Positions 1 through 9,300 of a stretch of DNA of 64,000 nucleotides are shown in pieces (within the stretch, counting starts at the first letter, position 1; every line of letters starts with the position of its first letter). The translations under genes were made by a program, and so were the position numbers. This DNA comes from Nothopassalora personata. Taxonomy: Eukaryota > Ascomycota > Dothideomycetes > Mycosphaerellales > Mycosphaerellaceae. The notes under the pieces are model-generated. The model saw nothing but the letters and a program-made list of their open reading frames with translations. It had not been told where the DNA came from and made no database searches. The stretch is from positions 3,162,001-3,226,000 of the forward strand of contig CM066295.1 in the NCBI GenBank assembly GCA_033816765.1, read 5' to 3'.

Positions 1-22
1 AGATACGGGTGAGATTTCTAGC

Positions 23-1009
23 TCACATGGCCAGCCAGGGGTCGGCTAGCTTCGCCAGTGCATCGTGCAGGGCTTCATCAGTGCCCGCTTCAAAGGCCCG
101 GGCGTGCTGTACTTCTGGATTGTGTCCAACGAAGGGTAGATAGTCTGGCTGGCAAAAAGTTTCTGGTCTCGGCATCTTTCCGGCCTAAAAATACTTGCGA
201 ACATGCTTTGCTGTGCACGTCGAAGGCATAGCATGAGAAGAATGGCCTTGGGAATCCTGCTGCAGCACGACCGAGCCAGAAAACAGCTTCGACACCTTTC
301 TCGCATTCGCAATAGGCGTCACGGTATTATCCGTGTTGCCAATGATCAGCAGAGGATGTGCAGTCGTTACAGTGACCTCGAAGTTGTATTCCCAGGCTGG
401 CTGCTCTTTGATCCCAATACACGACATCCGGTGCCGTGCCCATCTAGGACTGAACCATTCGCTCTGCTGCTGCAGCTTCTGATAGTAGCTCTTGAACTCT
501 TCCTTGGTGATATCTTGCTGTCGATACGGCGCGCTGTCCATGCATTCGATGACTGGTGTAGGACCAAGAAGGCCGAAGTATCTCTGCGGAAAGCAGCCCT
601 GCTCAGAGTGGCGACAAGAGGCAAGGGAAGCGGCTACATCAAGCTGGGCTTCTTTGCTGGCCGCAATATCGCTGACATTGCCTTGCTGAAGCTTGTCGAG
701 TAGGTCAAAGAATTTTTCTGCGGCAGCGTGTGGGAATGCCATCGCGTCGATGGCTCTGAGGTAGAAGTCATCAAAGGTTACTACCATCGGGTCTGCTTTC
801 CCCTGATGTGAGGCAACGGTTAGGTCAGCTCAAGGCCGCATCTTTAGCGATATGAGTGAGCCTGCGCTGCTCCATGAGAAGGCGTTGTCGGTGTCGTGAT
901 AGCTTTTGTGCAGGTCACCGTTCTGAGAAGATGCCAAGACTGGCTCTGGTGCAATAAGACTTAGCACGGCGATAGCAAGGAAGCACGTGGTCGTTGCCCT
1001 GCGATCCAT
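23..1009 (-). pseudogene. Broken secreted TAP-like alpha/beta hydrolase (core deleted)
   Basis: Read on the minus strand, an ATG at 1009 opens a frame with a clear signal peptide (hydrophobic run FLAIAVLSLIA, small residues at the cut site) followed by FSWSS, which resembles the start of mature TAP-family (tripeptidyl-aminopeptidase-like) hydrolases. After about 60 codons there is a TGA (830-832). In the same frame the C-terminal TAP domain follows, with HPLLIIGNT, TVTP and the histidine motif QGHSS. The catalytic core with the nucleophile-serine motif (about 250 residues in the family) is missing. A TAG at 185-187 interrupts the tail, which continues in frame to a natural stop at 23-25. The TAG fits one CAG to TAG transition. 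A splice-acceptor-like stretch (GCTGACC...ATCAG, about 805-832) suggests an intron once ended here. T1 begins about 125 bp upstream of the ATG. The gene is almost surely non-functional; the family assignment rests on C-terminal motifs. Confidence 0.8.
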
Positions 1010-1134
1010 TACACTGCAATGCTCCTTTTACGTGGAAGAGAGACGGGGAGAAGAATCGATGTTTTGACATGACGTCGACGCGTTACACTCCGAGTGACCA
1101 CCGAGTAATCTCCCCTGGTGCCCTAGAAGTGGTA

Positions 1135-1338
1135 GTATCTCAATATTCACATTCGAGGTGTCGACATTCGAGGTGTCTACAATCCACGTAACGAGGTGTC
1201 TACAATCCACGTATCGAGGTGTCCACATTCGAGGTCTCTACATTCGAGGTATCTATAATCGACATTCGACATGCCGTGAACATACTAGGAGCCGCTAAAA
1301 CTGGCCAATATTAGCTGCTCCTAGTATGTTCACGGCAT
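1135..1338 (+). repeat. Left terminal inverted repeat of T1
   Basis: Made of short repeats CATTCGAGGTGTC and CGAGGTGTCTACAATCCACG followed by a palindrome around AACATACTAGGAGC. It matches the reverse complement of 17646-17853 over its whole length with scattered differences. It still contains many CA and TG dinucleotides, so it is less RIP-mutated than the interior. Confidence 0.9.
1271..1338. repeat. Palindrome P1 in left TIR
   Basis: ATGCCGTGAACATACTAGGA and its reverse complement flank a short centre (about 68 bp in total), so the DNA can form a long hairpin. Same motif as P2-P6. Confidence 0.9.
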
Positions 1339-1493
1339 AGTCATCCACATTATGTAACTAGATAGGACCTCGAATCTTAGTAATAATAATAACCTCTTTA
1401 CACGCCTATCCCTCTTTACACGACTATTACCGTTTACGAGCACCCGCACAGTAGTAGCGACCTACGAGAACACGAACACAACACATCGCTACT

Positions 1494-2063
1494 ATGCCTA
1501 TCGTCGCTAGCGTCCGCGGAAAGCTACCTATTAACCTCGAGCCATTTCGCGAAGAAATCGCTAACCTACTCCCCTACCGTACCTATCGCGATATTATCCT
1601 ATATCTACGCTACAATTGCGGCGCCTATATTACCCTACCTACCCTAAAGCGTAGACTCGAGTAATGGGGTATAAGTAAACTAAACATACGTACTAAGTTC
1701 GATAAATGGTAGGAAGCGCGACTACGTAGAAAGATCGAATATAACTTCTAGAGGTACTCTACGCTTAGTAATAGGACTATAGTAAGGATGCTATAGTAGG
1801 ATAGCTACACGGTAACGCTTAGGCAATACCGTCGTCTACGTAAGTCAATAGGCCTACTGCGACGTATACTACTAGAGAATAAGGAGGAAATTAAAGCTAC
1901 TATACGCGACACCCTTAAGGTAGTAATGTCGTCCGGTATAACATATAATAGTGGGTATCGTGCTATTGCGAACTACCTTCGTAGGAATAATCGATTCATT
2001 AGTAGGTACGTTGTCTCTCTTACTATGCCTATTACCCCCTATAAACATATAAGGAGTAGGTAA
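1494..2063 (+). pseudogene. T1 transposase, N-terminal part
   Basis: One frame from an ATG at 1494 stays coherent for about 180 codons apart from TAG/TAA stops that fit Gln or Trp codons changed by RIP. It begins MPIVASVRGKLPIN and contains EEIANLLPYRTYRDIILYLR ending near TLKRRLE, a helix-turn-helix-like segment resembling the Clr5-type N-terminus of fungal integrase-core transposases. A second segment, GYRAIANYLRRNNRFISR, resembles the next conserved block before the catalytic core. The frame runs into palindromic repeat DNA at about 2037. The core resumes at about 3110 in a different frame, so the gene is split by the repeat block or by an intron containing it. Confidence 0.65.
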
Positions 2064-3099
2064 CCTTCGCGGCTCCTCGTATGTTTAGTATACTACGCAC
2101 CGCCTCGCGTAACATACGCGTTATTCTACGCGCGTCCTTACGAGTCGCATCGCTAAAGCCTATAGTAGAGCCTATAGTAGAGCCTATAGTAGAGCCTTAT
2201 TCGTAGCGTAGTAACCGGCCGTTATTGTTAGAGTTCTCTCTATTCTCATTAGCCTACGGCGAAGAGTGTAGGAACACCGTTACTACGCCTACTAGAACGT
2301 CTATTACGCGTATAAAAGCGTAGGCTAATAAGAGCGCGAGAAACACCGCTAACTTCGTGTAATTATATGCTACTAGGGCGACTTACCCACGGTACAATAT
2401 ACCGCACCCTAGACTTCTAAGGAGCACGATACGCCCGCCCCTATACTTTCGAGGAGCACGATATACCGTACCCTAGACTTTTAAGGAGCACGATATACCG
2501 CACCCTATACTTCTAAGGAGTACGATACGCCGTACCCTATACTTCTAAGGAGCACAATACGCTCGTCCTAGACTTTTAAGGAGCACGATACGGTACGGTA
2601 AATATTCTAGGAGTACGATACCGTAAATATTCTAGGAGCACGATACCGTAAACATTTAAGGAGCATCGTAAACATTTAAGGAGTACGATACTACTACCGT
2701 GAACTTTTAAGGAGTACGACACCGTAAACATTCTAGGAGCACGACACCGTAAACATTTAAGGAGCACGATACTACTACCGTGAACTTTTAAGGAGCACGA
2801 CACCGTAAACATTCTAGGAGCACGATACCGTGAACATTTAAGGAGCACGATACTACTACCCTAAACTTTTAAGGAGCACGATACCGTAAACATTAAAGGA
2901 GCACGATATACTACTATAAACTTTTAAGGAGTAGAGCCGTCCGTATCGTAGCTATTAGCGCCCCGGCATCGTAGATGCTACGGTCTAAACGAGTGTATCT
3001 AAGCGCCTACCTCTAGATACCGTAGGGCACGGTATGCGTAAACATACTAGGAGTAGCTAAAATCGGCCGATTTTAGCTACTCCTAGTATGTTTACGCAT
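2037..3099. repeat. Palindrome-bounded repeat block inside the T1 transposase
   Basis: The block starts with an imperfect palindrome (AAACATATAAGGAG ... GCTCCTCGTATGTTTA, about 2043-2090) and ends with the perfect palindrome P2. Between about 2400 and 2940 lie some twenty imperfect copies of a 20-30 bp unit, typically AAACATTTAAGGAGCACGAT plus ACCGT, all in one orientation. Around 2160-2200 CCTATAGTAGAG is repeated three times. No gene is seen. It separates the two halves of the transposase. Confidence 0.75.
3034..3099. repeat. Palindrome P2, perfect 66 bp
   Basis: Two 33-bp arms, ATGCGTAAACATACTAGGAG... and its exact reverse complement, meet at CGGCCG with no spacer. The arms carry the same AACATACTAGGAG motif as the TIR palindromes. 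Confidence 0.95.
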
Positions 3100-3109
3100 G
3101 ATTTAGAGA

Positions 3110-4355
3110 ACTCGCTAACATTTCTATCTTATAGGGACCGCATCTACCGCATTGCCCGCGAGATTAACGCTACGCTATTTCGCGCCCGTAAGCTAAGGGA
3201 ACTAAGATTCTAACCCGCCTATAGTCGCCTAGTAGCTATAAGCTCGAATAATGTCTAGTCGATCGACGCCTATTATAAGCTTAAGCCATTCTTTAGTATC
3301 TAGATCTACGTCTATATCGATATGTTCTCGCGAATAATTATCTAGGCCTATATTAGTAACCTAGCTAAGATAAAGTTCTCTACGTTCTCGTAGTACCTTA
3401 AGGAGATAACTAAGAGAGGCTTTTAGCTAAGAGTCGTACGGTCTAATAAGGGTGTTAAGATAACGATACTTACGAACGCCTACCTTGAATTACGGGAACT
3501 ATTCGAAGGGTAACCTCTTAACTTCTCCTAGTGCTTCTAGTATACTATAAGCAAAGGGAATAACACCGTCGAGTACTAGAATAGCGAAGTCGCGAAGGGT
3601 GCGTTAAACCGAATTATAAGTTCGAGTATAGCTAACGCCGTTCTATTTAGGTGCGCTTAACACGTAGCGCGATATATTCGGCAAGATTAAGGATAAAGGC
3701 TAGTACGACCTAGATTGTAAGGCTGATCGTATAGCCTTCCTTATAGTATACATGCCTATTATCCGTACGACTATTACTAATTTTATTGAACACTAGAACA
3801 TATACTACGTACGGTACTAGGCTAACGCGGAGTCGCATTATTTAGGGACACTAGAGCTACTATATCGTTACCCTAAGCTATTCGGCGGAGCCCGCGATAT
3901 AGGTAGGCTAATCGACACTAACTATCTATAGATTTAGCACTAGTAGAACTACACGTAGCAATTCGACCTTAAAGCCTACTTACTGCCGGTAACACTATTA
4001 TAGTGTTAGAATGCCCTCGAGATACTTAACTTTCCCCGCGAGCTAGATGGAACTAAGCGCGGTAACGACCCTACGAATAGATCTGTCCGTATGTACTTCC
4101 TCGTATATCGTGAGCTAAGTCGGGCAATAGCTACGTTCCTATTAGGTAGTGGAGAGCTCGCTAAGTTTAAGCGGCTAAGAGACAGCGAGGAGCTATAACT
4201 ATCCGACCGCCTAAAATCTATGTTTACCGCTACTAACGAGCCGCTATAGACGACTAATATAGTCGTTGTCTATATCGCTATATCGCTACGCTAGTTAAGG
4301 GTTATTACTAGCGTGCCGAATAAACCCTAATCGTAATAGAGCTATATCGCACTTT
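3110..4355 (+). pseudogene. T1 transposase, integrase-like DDE catalytic core and C-terminus
   Basis: A coherent frame, broken only by TAG/TAA, carries the retroviral-integrase-like fold signature of fungal 'integrase core domain' transposases: SIDAYYKLKPF (first Asp, codon 3265-3267), then IYVYIDMFSRIII, RSNKGV at the second acidic position, and NTVEY with the Glu codon at 3571-3573. The second acidic residue is now Asn (AAT at 3445-3447), a GAT to AAT change. The C-terminal half, with DRIAFLIVYMPIIR and YRYPKLFGGARDIGRLID, fits the same family. It should have cut and joined the TIR ends. It is dead as it stands, because of many stops and the missing Asp. The family assignment rests on recalled motifs. 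Confidence 0.75.
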
Positions 4356-4396
4356 TAAATTAAACACCTTATCTTTATCGTTAACTATCTCTAGTT

Positions 4397-4456
4397 ATCC
4401 GCATCGATCTCATCCGCATCGATCTTATCCGTATCGATCTTATCCGCATCGATCCT
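4397..4456 (+). repeat. 15-bp minisatellite, four units
   Basis: ATCCGCATCGATCTT and close variants are repeated four times head to tail, just after the transposase frame ends. Confidence 0.9.
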
Positions 4457-4503
4457 ATCTACCGACGTTAAACATACCTCAATTCTATACTAACGATAGG
4501 TAT

Positions 4504-6636
4504 AGGTTTAAAGTAGGCGATAAGTTCTATACCGTGTACGGTAGCGAGAGGCTAGCTCCGGGCGACTCTATATTAAACCCTATAACGGACGATAACGCCG
4601 TAGCTTAAAGCAATCCGCTAGCGAGTAGTATACCAATAAGGACTGTATTAGCGACCGTATTAGGTGGTAGCCGAGCTAGGGCGTACGCTAGCCTAGAGGA
4701 CGTTTTTCATAACTTAGGTAGGGCCGAGAAAGAGAAGAAGAAACAGCATAAAAGCTAGGAAAGGCTAATCCCTAATACTATGTTCGATCCGATACATCCT
4801 AATACTCCGTAGCCTATAAAGAGGTACCTTCATTCGGATAATAAGGACAATATGCTTAAAGCCGGGTTATAATATATATCTCGTACGAAGGGTAAGGGTA
4901 AGAGTAAGTAGACCGTACGACCGGCGATACGATTTAACTACACCTTATTTACGGTTTCTATCTTATCGAATGAAGGCTCTCGCTTCCTAACTTATAGCGA
5001 GCCCGTTTAAATAGGTGTATAGCATATCTAAGAGTTCTAAGATGTCTTTATACCGATGTTCCGCTAGTAGCCCGAGCTCGATAGGCCTAAGTGGCTGTTT
5101 AAATATCTTATTAAAGAGGAGTACAATATATAAGAGATGATAGATAAGCTACACTACGCCTACTATCTTACCTAGAGTATTAATAGCCGTAGTAACTAGC
5201 CCGTACGTCTAAGGCCGTCGTTACTTAAGTCTAGCGAGATAGACTCGCTTAGCTATACATTTGATTATCCTCGAAGCGGCGTCTAGTGTCTAAAGCTTAT
5301 CGTTATCCTTATCCGGGAGGTTTACGAGGTCTTTAATAATAATAGCCTCGGTAAGGATACGACTAAGAAGAAGATAAACGAGAGGAGTGCTACACCGGAC
5401 AGTATTAGCGGCATACGTAACATACGTAACTACGCCGCCGAAGCCGAGGACAGCTTATTTATGTAGTAGGACGAGGACTTATAATCCGATAATAATTATC
5501 CTACATAGTTAATGTAGGATTAACCTACGGAACTAGTTAAACCGGCGCTATTATTACCTAGGAACTTTAGGGCTCCGCCCCTACTACCGTAGGAATAAGA
5601 GGCTATAGCCCGAGAAGTAGCATCCTAAGAGGTAGTAGATTATAAGGCTGCTTTTCCTATTAGTGACTTTATCGACGACGCTACCTTTAAGGCATATATG
5701 CAGGTAGGTAGACTCGAGTCGTTACTCTATGTAACGCCTCGTAATAGAGAGAGTAGCGCTATAGCAGCGAATGCTATAAAGAAGGTTATATAGAAACTAC
5801 TTAGGCCCCTTAAGTAGAATAATACTACTACATCTAGATCTAGAACTACATCTATATCTACATCTACATCTACTAAGAAACGGCCTACGAGCTAAGAGCT
5901 AGAGAGGTCGTTATCTATTAATAGTAGCAGTTCGTCTAGCCTAGCTAGTCTAGCTCCTATACTCCCGTAGGCGTAGCTACGCCTACGCGTATATAGCGAC
6001 TCCGATCTAGATGCCGAGTGCCTAATATATACTAATAGCTAGAATGATAGCTAAGTTATCCGGTATCAAACTATATACCGCTATTACATGTACCTAAAGT
6101 GTATATCTAGACTAGTCGCGATGTATACGAAACCTTTATGTCCCTACTATCGAGGAGATCTAGTACTAGACTATAGAGATCCGTTCCTACTATCGGCCTC
6201 GTAGCTAGGTAAAGGAGTTATAAGTAACATTAGAGCATCGTAGTAGGAAGCATCGTAGTAGGACGTTACATCGCAGTAGGATATTGCATCGTAGTAGGAT
6301 ATTATATCGTAGTAGGATGTTACATCGTAGTAGGATGTTACATCTTAGGCGATGCCGTTAGAGTAGGAGGCCGTAGCGAACCTAGAAGACGAGTTGTTTC
6401 GTAACTTTACGGCATTCGACGACCTATTAGATAATACTACCTTACGGCCGTAGTTAGAGTCGGTTTAAGGCTCTTAGTAAGACCCTCTACCGTAAGATAA
6501 TATACTATAGTAACACATACAGTAATAGGAGATCTAGCGGTAAGAGACCTAGTAGCTATAGCTACAGTAAGAGCCTATCGTATTGTAAGCAGTTATATAG
6601 CGGTAGTAGGAGTCTACCGAGGATAATATAAACTAA
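4504..6636 (+). pseudogene. T1 accessory ORF2, unknown function, Gln-rich tail
   Basis: A single frame can be followed for about 710 codons. Nearly all of its stops are TAG or TAA and fit Gln (CAG/CAA) or Trp codons hit by RIP. It opens near RFKVGDKFYTVYGSERLAPG and has a Lys-rich stretch (EKEKKKQHKS), an acidic middle, and a Ser/Thr-rich region (TTTSRSRTTSISTSTSTKK). The C-terminus has a tandem S-Q-Q-D repeat (6236-6350) and would be very Gln-rich if the stops are read as Gln. The last stop is a TAA at 6634-6636. I recognise no domain. The start is not determined; no ATG is clearly favoured. It may be a regulatory or DNA-binding partner of the transposase, but nothing in the sequence proves this. 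Confidence 0.55.
6236..6350 (+). repeat. 18-bp coding repeat (SQQD-type), about six units
   Basis: Units of the form TCGTAGTAGGATGTTACA follow each other inside ORF2. One unit retains CAG where the others have TAG, which shows directly that the repeated stops were Gln codons. Confidence 0.85.
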
Positions 6637-6904
6637 TAACTAACACGACGCCTAGCTAGTGCTTCGAGGGCTAATTAGATAGTTCCTATAGGCGCTACAT
6701 TAAGCTCGCTAAGGAGACTAAGATAACGTAGTAACAACCGCAAGACTAAGGGCTCTAAGAACTATAACGGTAGTAGGGGGTAGGCGAGTAGCGTGTTCTA
6801 TGTACTTTTGAGGAGCTAATATAGCGACGTTACTAATGCGATAGTATTAGTCGAATAATAGAGGCGTTTCTATAGCCTCGCGAGCTTCTTATTTCTCTAT
6901 AGAG

Positions 6905-7423
6905 CGGTAAACATACTAGGAGCACGCTATTTACACGTTTTAGACGTGCTCCTTATATGTTTACGGCTCCCTAGAAAATAAGGACTTCTCTCGATCTCGA
7001 ATGTGCCTATATCTTACGGCTCTCGCTATATAAGCTAGTCTAATTTCCCTTATACAGTCGTGAACATATAAGGAGCACCTTAAGGATGTAGCTTAAGGAT
7101 GTAGCTTAAGGATGTAGCTTAAGGATGTAGCTTAAGGATGTAGCTTAAGGATGTAGCTTAAGGATATAGCTATAAATATATAAGGAGTAGCTTAACTAGT
7201 AGTCGTGAATATATAAGGAGCACCTTAAGGACGTAGCTATAAACATATAAGGAGTAATAGTAGCTATTCGATAGCACCTACCTTGTAATATGTTGTACTT
7301 TATCGCTTACTCGCTTACTCGCCGGTACGCTTTATAGCGAGCTATTTCCTAATCACTTTATAGTAAACATATAAGGAGTACGTTAGATCACCTATCTAAC
7401 GTGCTCCTTATATGTTTATATTA
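6905..7423. repeat. Second palindrome-bounded block of T1 (P3, minisatellite, P4)
   Basis: P3 (6905-6967) and P4 (7363-7419) are hairpins with arms TAAACATAyTAGGAGCACG or TAAACATATAAGGAGTACG. Between them a 13-bp unit CTTAAGGATGTAG is repeated seven times (7079-7169), and single AACATATAAGGAG motifs occur near 7060, 7180, 7210 and 7240. No gene is seen. Confidence 0.85.
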
Positions 7424-7727
7424 TAGATACCGGGTTACCTATTGTAGTTACGTAACTACCTTATCGATAGTACAAGCCGCGCTCTAGGAGCTATTTCTTT
7501 ACACTTACTACTTTGACACCTCGACACTTCGACACTTCGACACGGACTTAATAGCCTACTTACACGGCTCCTAGTATGTTTATGTTACTAATCTTAAGTA
7601 ATAGCTTAAGAAACAGTATTACCGACTAGTACTTCGGCGTTTCTTAGCATTTATAGCTTGCTACCTATCCATTTATCGCTACCCTACCTTCTACACACTC
7701 CGGACACTCGATATAGTAATAGCGCAC
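7424..7727. other. T1 interior without a recognised gene
   Basis: RIP-mutated T1 sequence up to the Gypsy-A insertion point (TSD CGCAC at 7723-7727). It holds a triplet of GACACTTC/TCGACAC repeats near 7515-7540 and another CTCCTAGTATGTTTATG motif near 7565. Confidence 0.6.
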
Positions 7728-8114
7728 TATTACGGTTCGGTCTAAATGGCAGCCCCGACTAGACACACGAAACACTAATCACTTAGAAACACGTAATACT
7801 AATTATCTGGACGCACGTAACACTAATCACTTCACGGACTGATTAGTATAATTAGTATGCTTAGTAGGACTGATCAAGGTGATTATACTAAGCTATAGGC
7901 TCTACGCCGCGAATCTTCTTTATATTTAGGAACGCTAGAAACCCTTATGGTTCTAATACGTTTAACTTATGTTACTATCTCACTAATTGGAATACAACTC
8001 TTATTCCTATTATTCATCTTCGCTTAGCTTGCTTTAGCCTCTCTAAAGAATAATACCGCTACGTAACTTAACTTATCTCTCTTTTAAGACTAGCCCTAGA
8101 ACGAGATAATAACA
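7728..8114 (+). repeat. 5' LTR of Gypsy-A
   Basis: It starts TATTACGG (a TG end changed to TA) and ends AATAACA. It is more strongly mutated at CpA/TpG than the 3' copy. Confidence 0.95.
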
Positions 8115-8131
8115 CTTTAAACGCCCTTAGG

Positions 8132-9300
8132 ATGAGCGCTACTTAAGCAGCTAGTAGGGGAACACCCGCCCCCAGCGAAGTAGGAAGCATCCGCCGTGCG
8201 CCACCATAACAGACCACTACGAAGGACGATAAGTCTAATAACGATGACGAGCCTACTCTAAGGAGGAACGACGTTAAGGCTACTAAGCTAGACCTCTTCT
8301 ATGGAGATAGGGCTAAGTTCGACGACTAGATTAATTAGATGGATATGTATCTTATGTTTAACCTAGTCGATGCCGATAAAAGAACTATCTTCGCTATTAC
8401 GTACCTTCGCGGAAGTGCGTAGAACTGGATTAAACCTTACCTTAAGGAATACCTTGAAGGTATGGGACGATTAGACCCCACTGGAATGTTCAGGAGCTAC
8501 ACCCTTTTCAAAGAAAAGATGAAATTAATCTTTAGAACCTCGAACGAAGTCTAATAGGCTATACGAATCATTCAACACCTAAAGTAGAAGACGTCTACTT
8601 TAGAGTATGCCGCCAAATTCGAAGAATACGGACAAATTACCGGATGGGACTAGACGGCGTTAATAACTATGTTCCGACGTGGACTTAAAGACTCCGTTAA
8701 GGACGAGTTAATAAGACACGGGGGACGGATTACTAACCTCGAAGAGCTAATAAAGGCGTCGATTAATATCGATGACTAGCTCTAGGAACGACACTAGGAG
8801 AAGAGATACGACTCTAAAGTAGGAGGAATAGTAGGATACGCTCCGGACCGCAGACCCTTAGGAGGATACGTTACAAAGGGAGAATTCTTACGACAAAGCT
8901 AGCCCTACTATAGACTATAGCCAATAGAACTAGACGTTACCCAACGAGGACGGAAGATCGACAAGAGTAGGGGCTACGGAAAGCCCTTTAAAGGAAAAGG
9001 AAAACTCACATGTTATACCTATAGTAAGGAAGGCTATATAGCGCGAGATTGCCGCGGTAAAAATATAGTGCGCCGCGAGCAATTTAATATAATGCAACCC
9101 CGAACTAGTAAATCTAAGAGCAGCGTTGGATCTCGAGGAGATACCGACTATACTCGGAGAGTAGAGGAGAGAGCTAATAATAGAAGCACGACGCCTCTCC
9201 TAGACCCCTTAGAAGGACGAGGAGGATACTATAGGTAGTAAATGGTAGTCATTCCATTTAATGCGAAGAACCAACTACGACAGTTTAACATAATAACACG
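8132..9300 (+). pseudogene. Gypsy-A gag
   Basis: An ATG at 8132 opens a frame reading LDLFYGDRAKFDD, AITYLRGSA, NWIKPYLKEYLEG and FRRGLKDSVKDELI, the usual fungal Gypsy capsid pattern. A zinc knuckle appears near 9011-9052 as CYTYSKEGYIARDC, where two positions of CX2CX4HX4C read Tyr instead of Cys and His, both single RIP-type changes. Many TAG/TAA stops are present. The boundary with pol is not clear: the gag frame continues past 9240, but the polymerase is in another frame. Confidence 0.75.

Noticed and set aside
1129..1134. Target site duplication for T1
   Set aside because: Bases outside the two TIRs (GTGGTA and CTACAC) do not match at any small offset; no duplication is claimed.
2400..2940. 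CRISPR-like regular repeats
   Set aside because: The units vary, the spacers are themselves part of the repeat, and the DNA is an ascomycete transposon. It is a subterminal repeat array.
7079..7169. CRISPR or coding repeat
   Set aside because: Exact head-to-tail 13-bp minisatellite without spacers.
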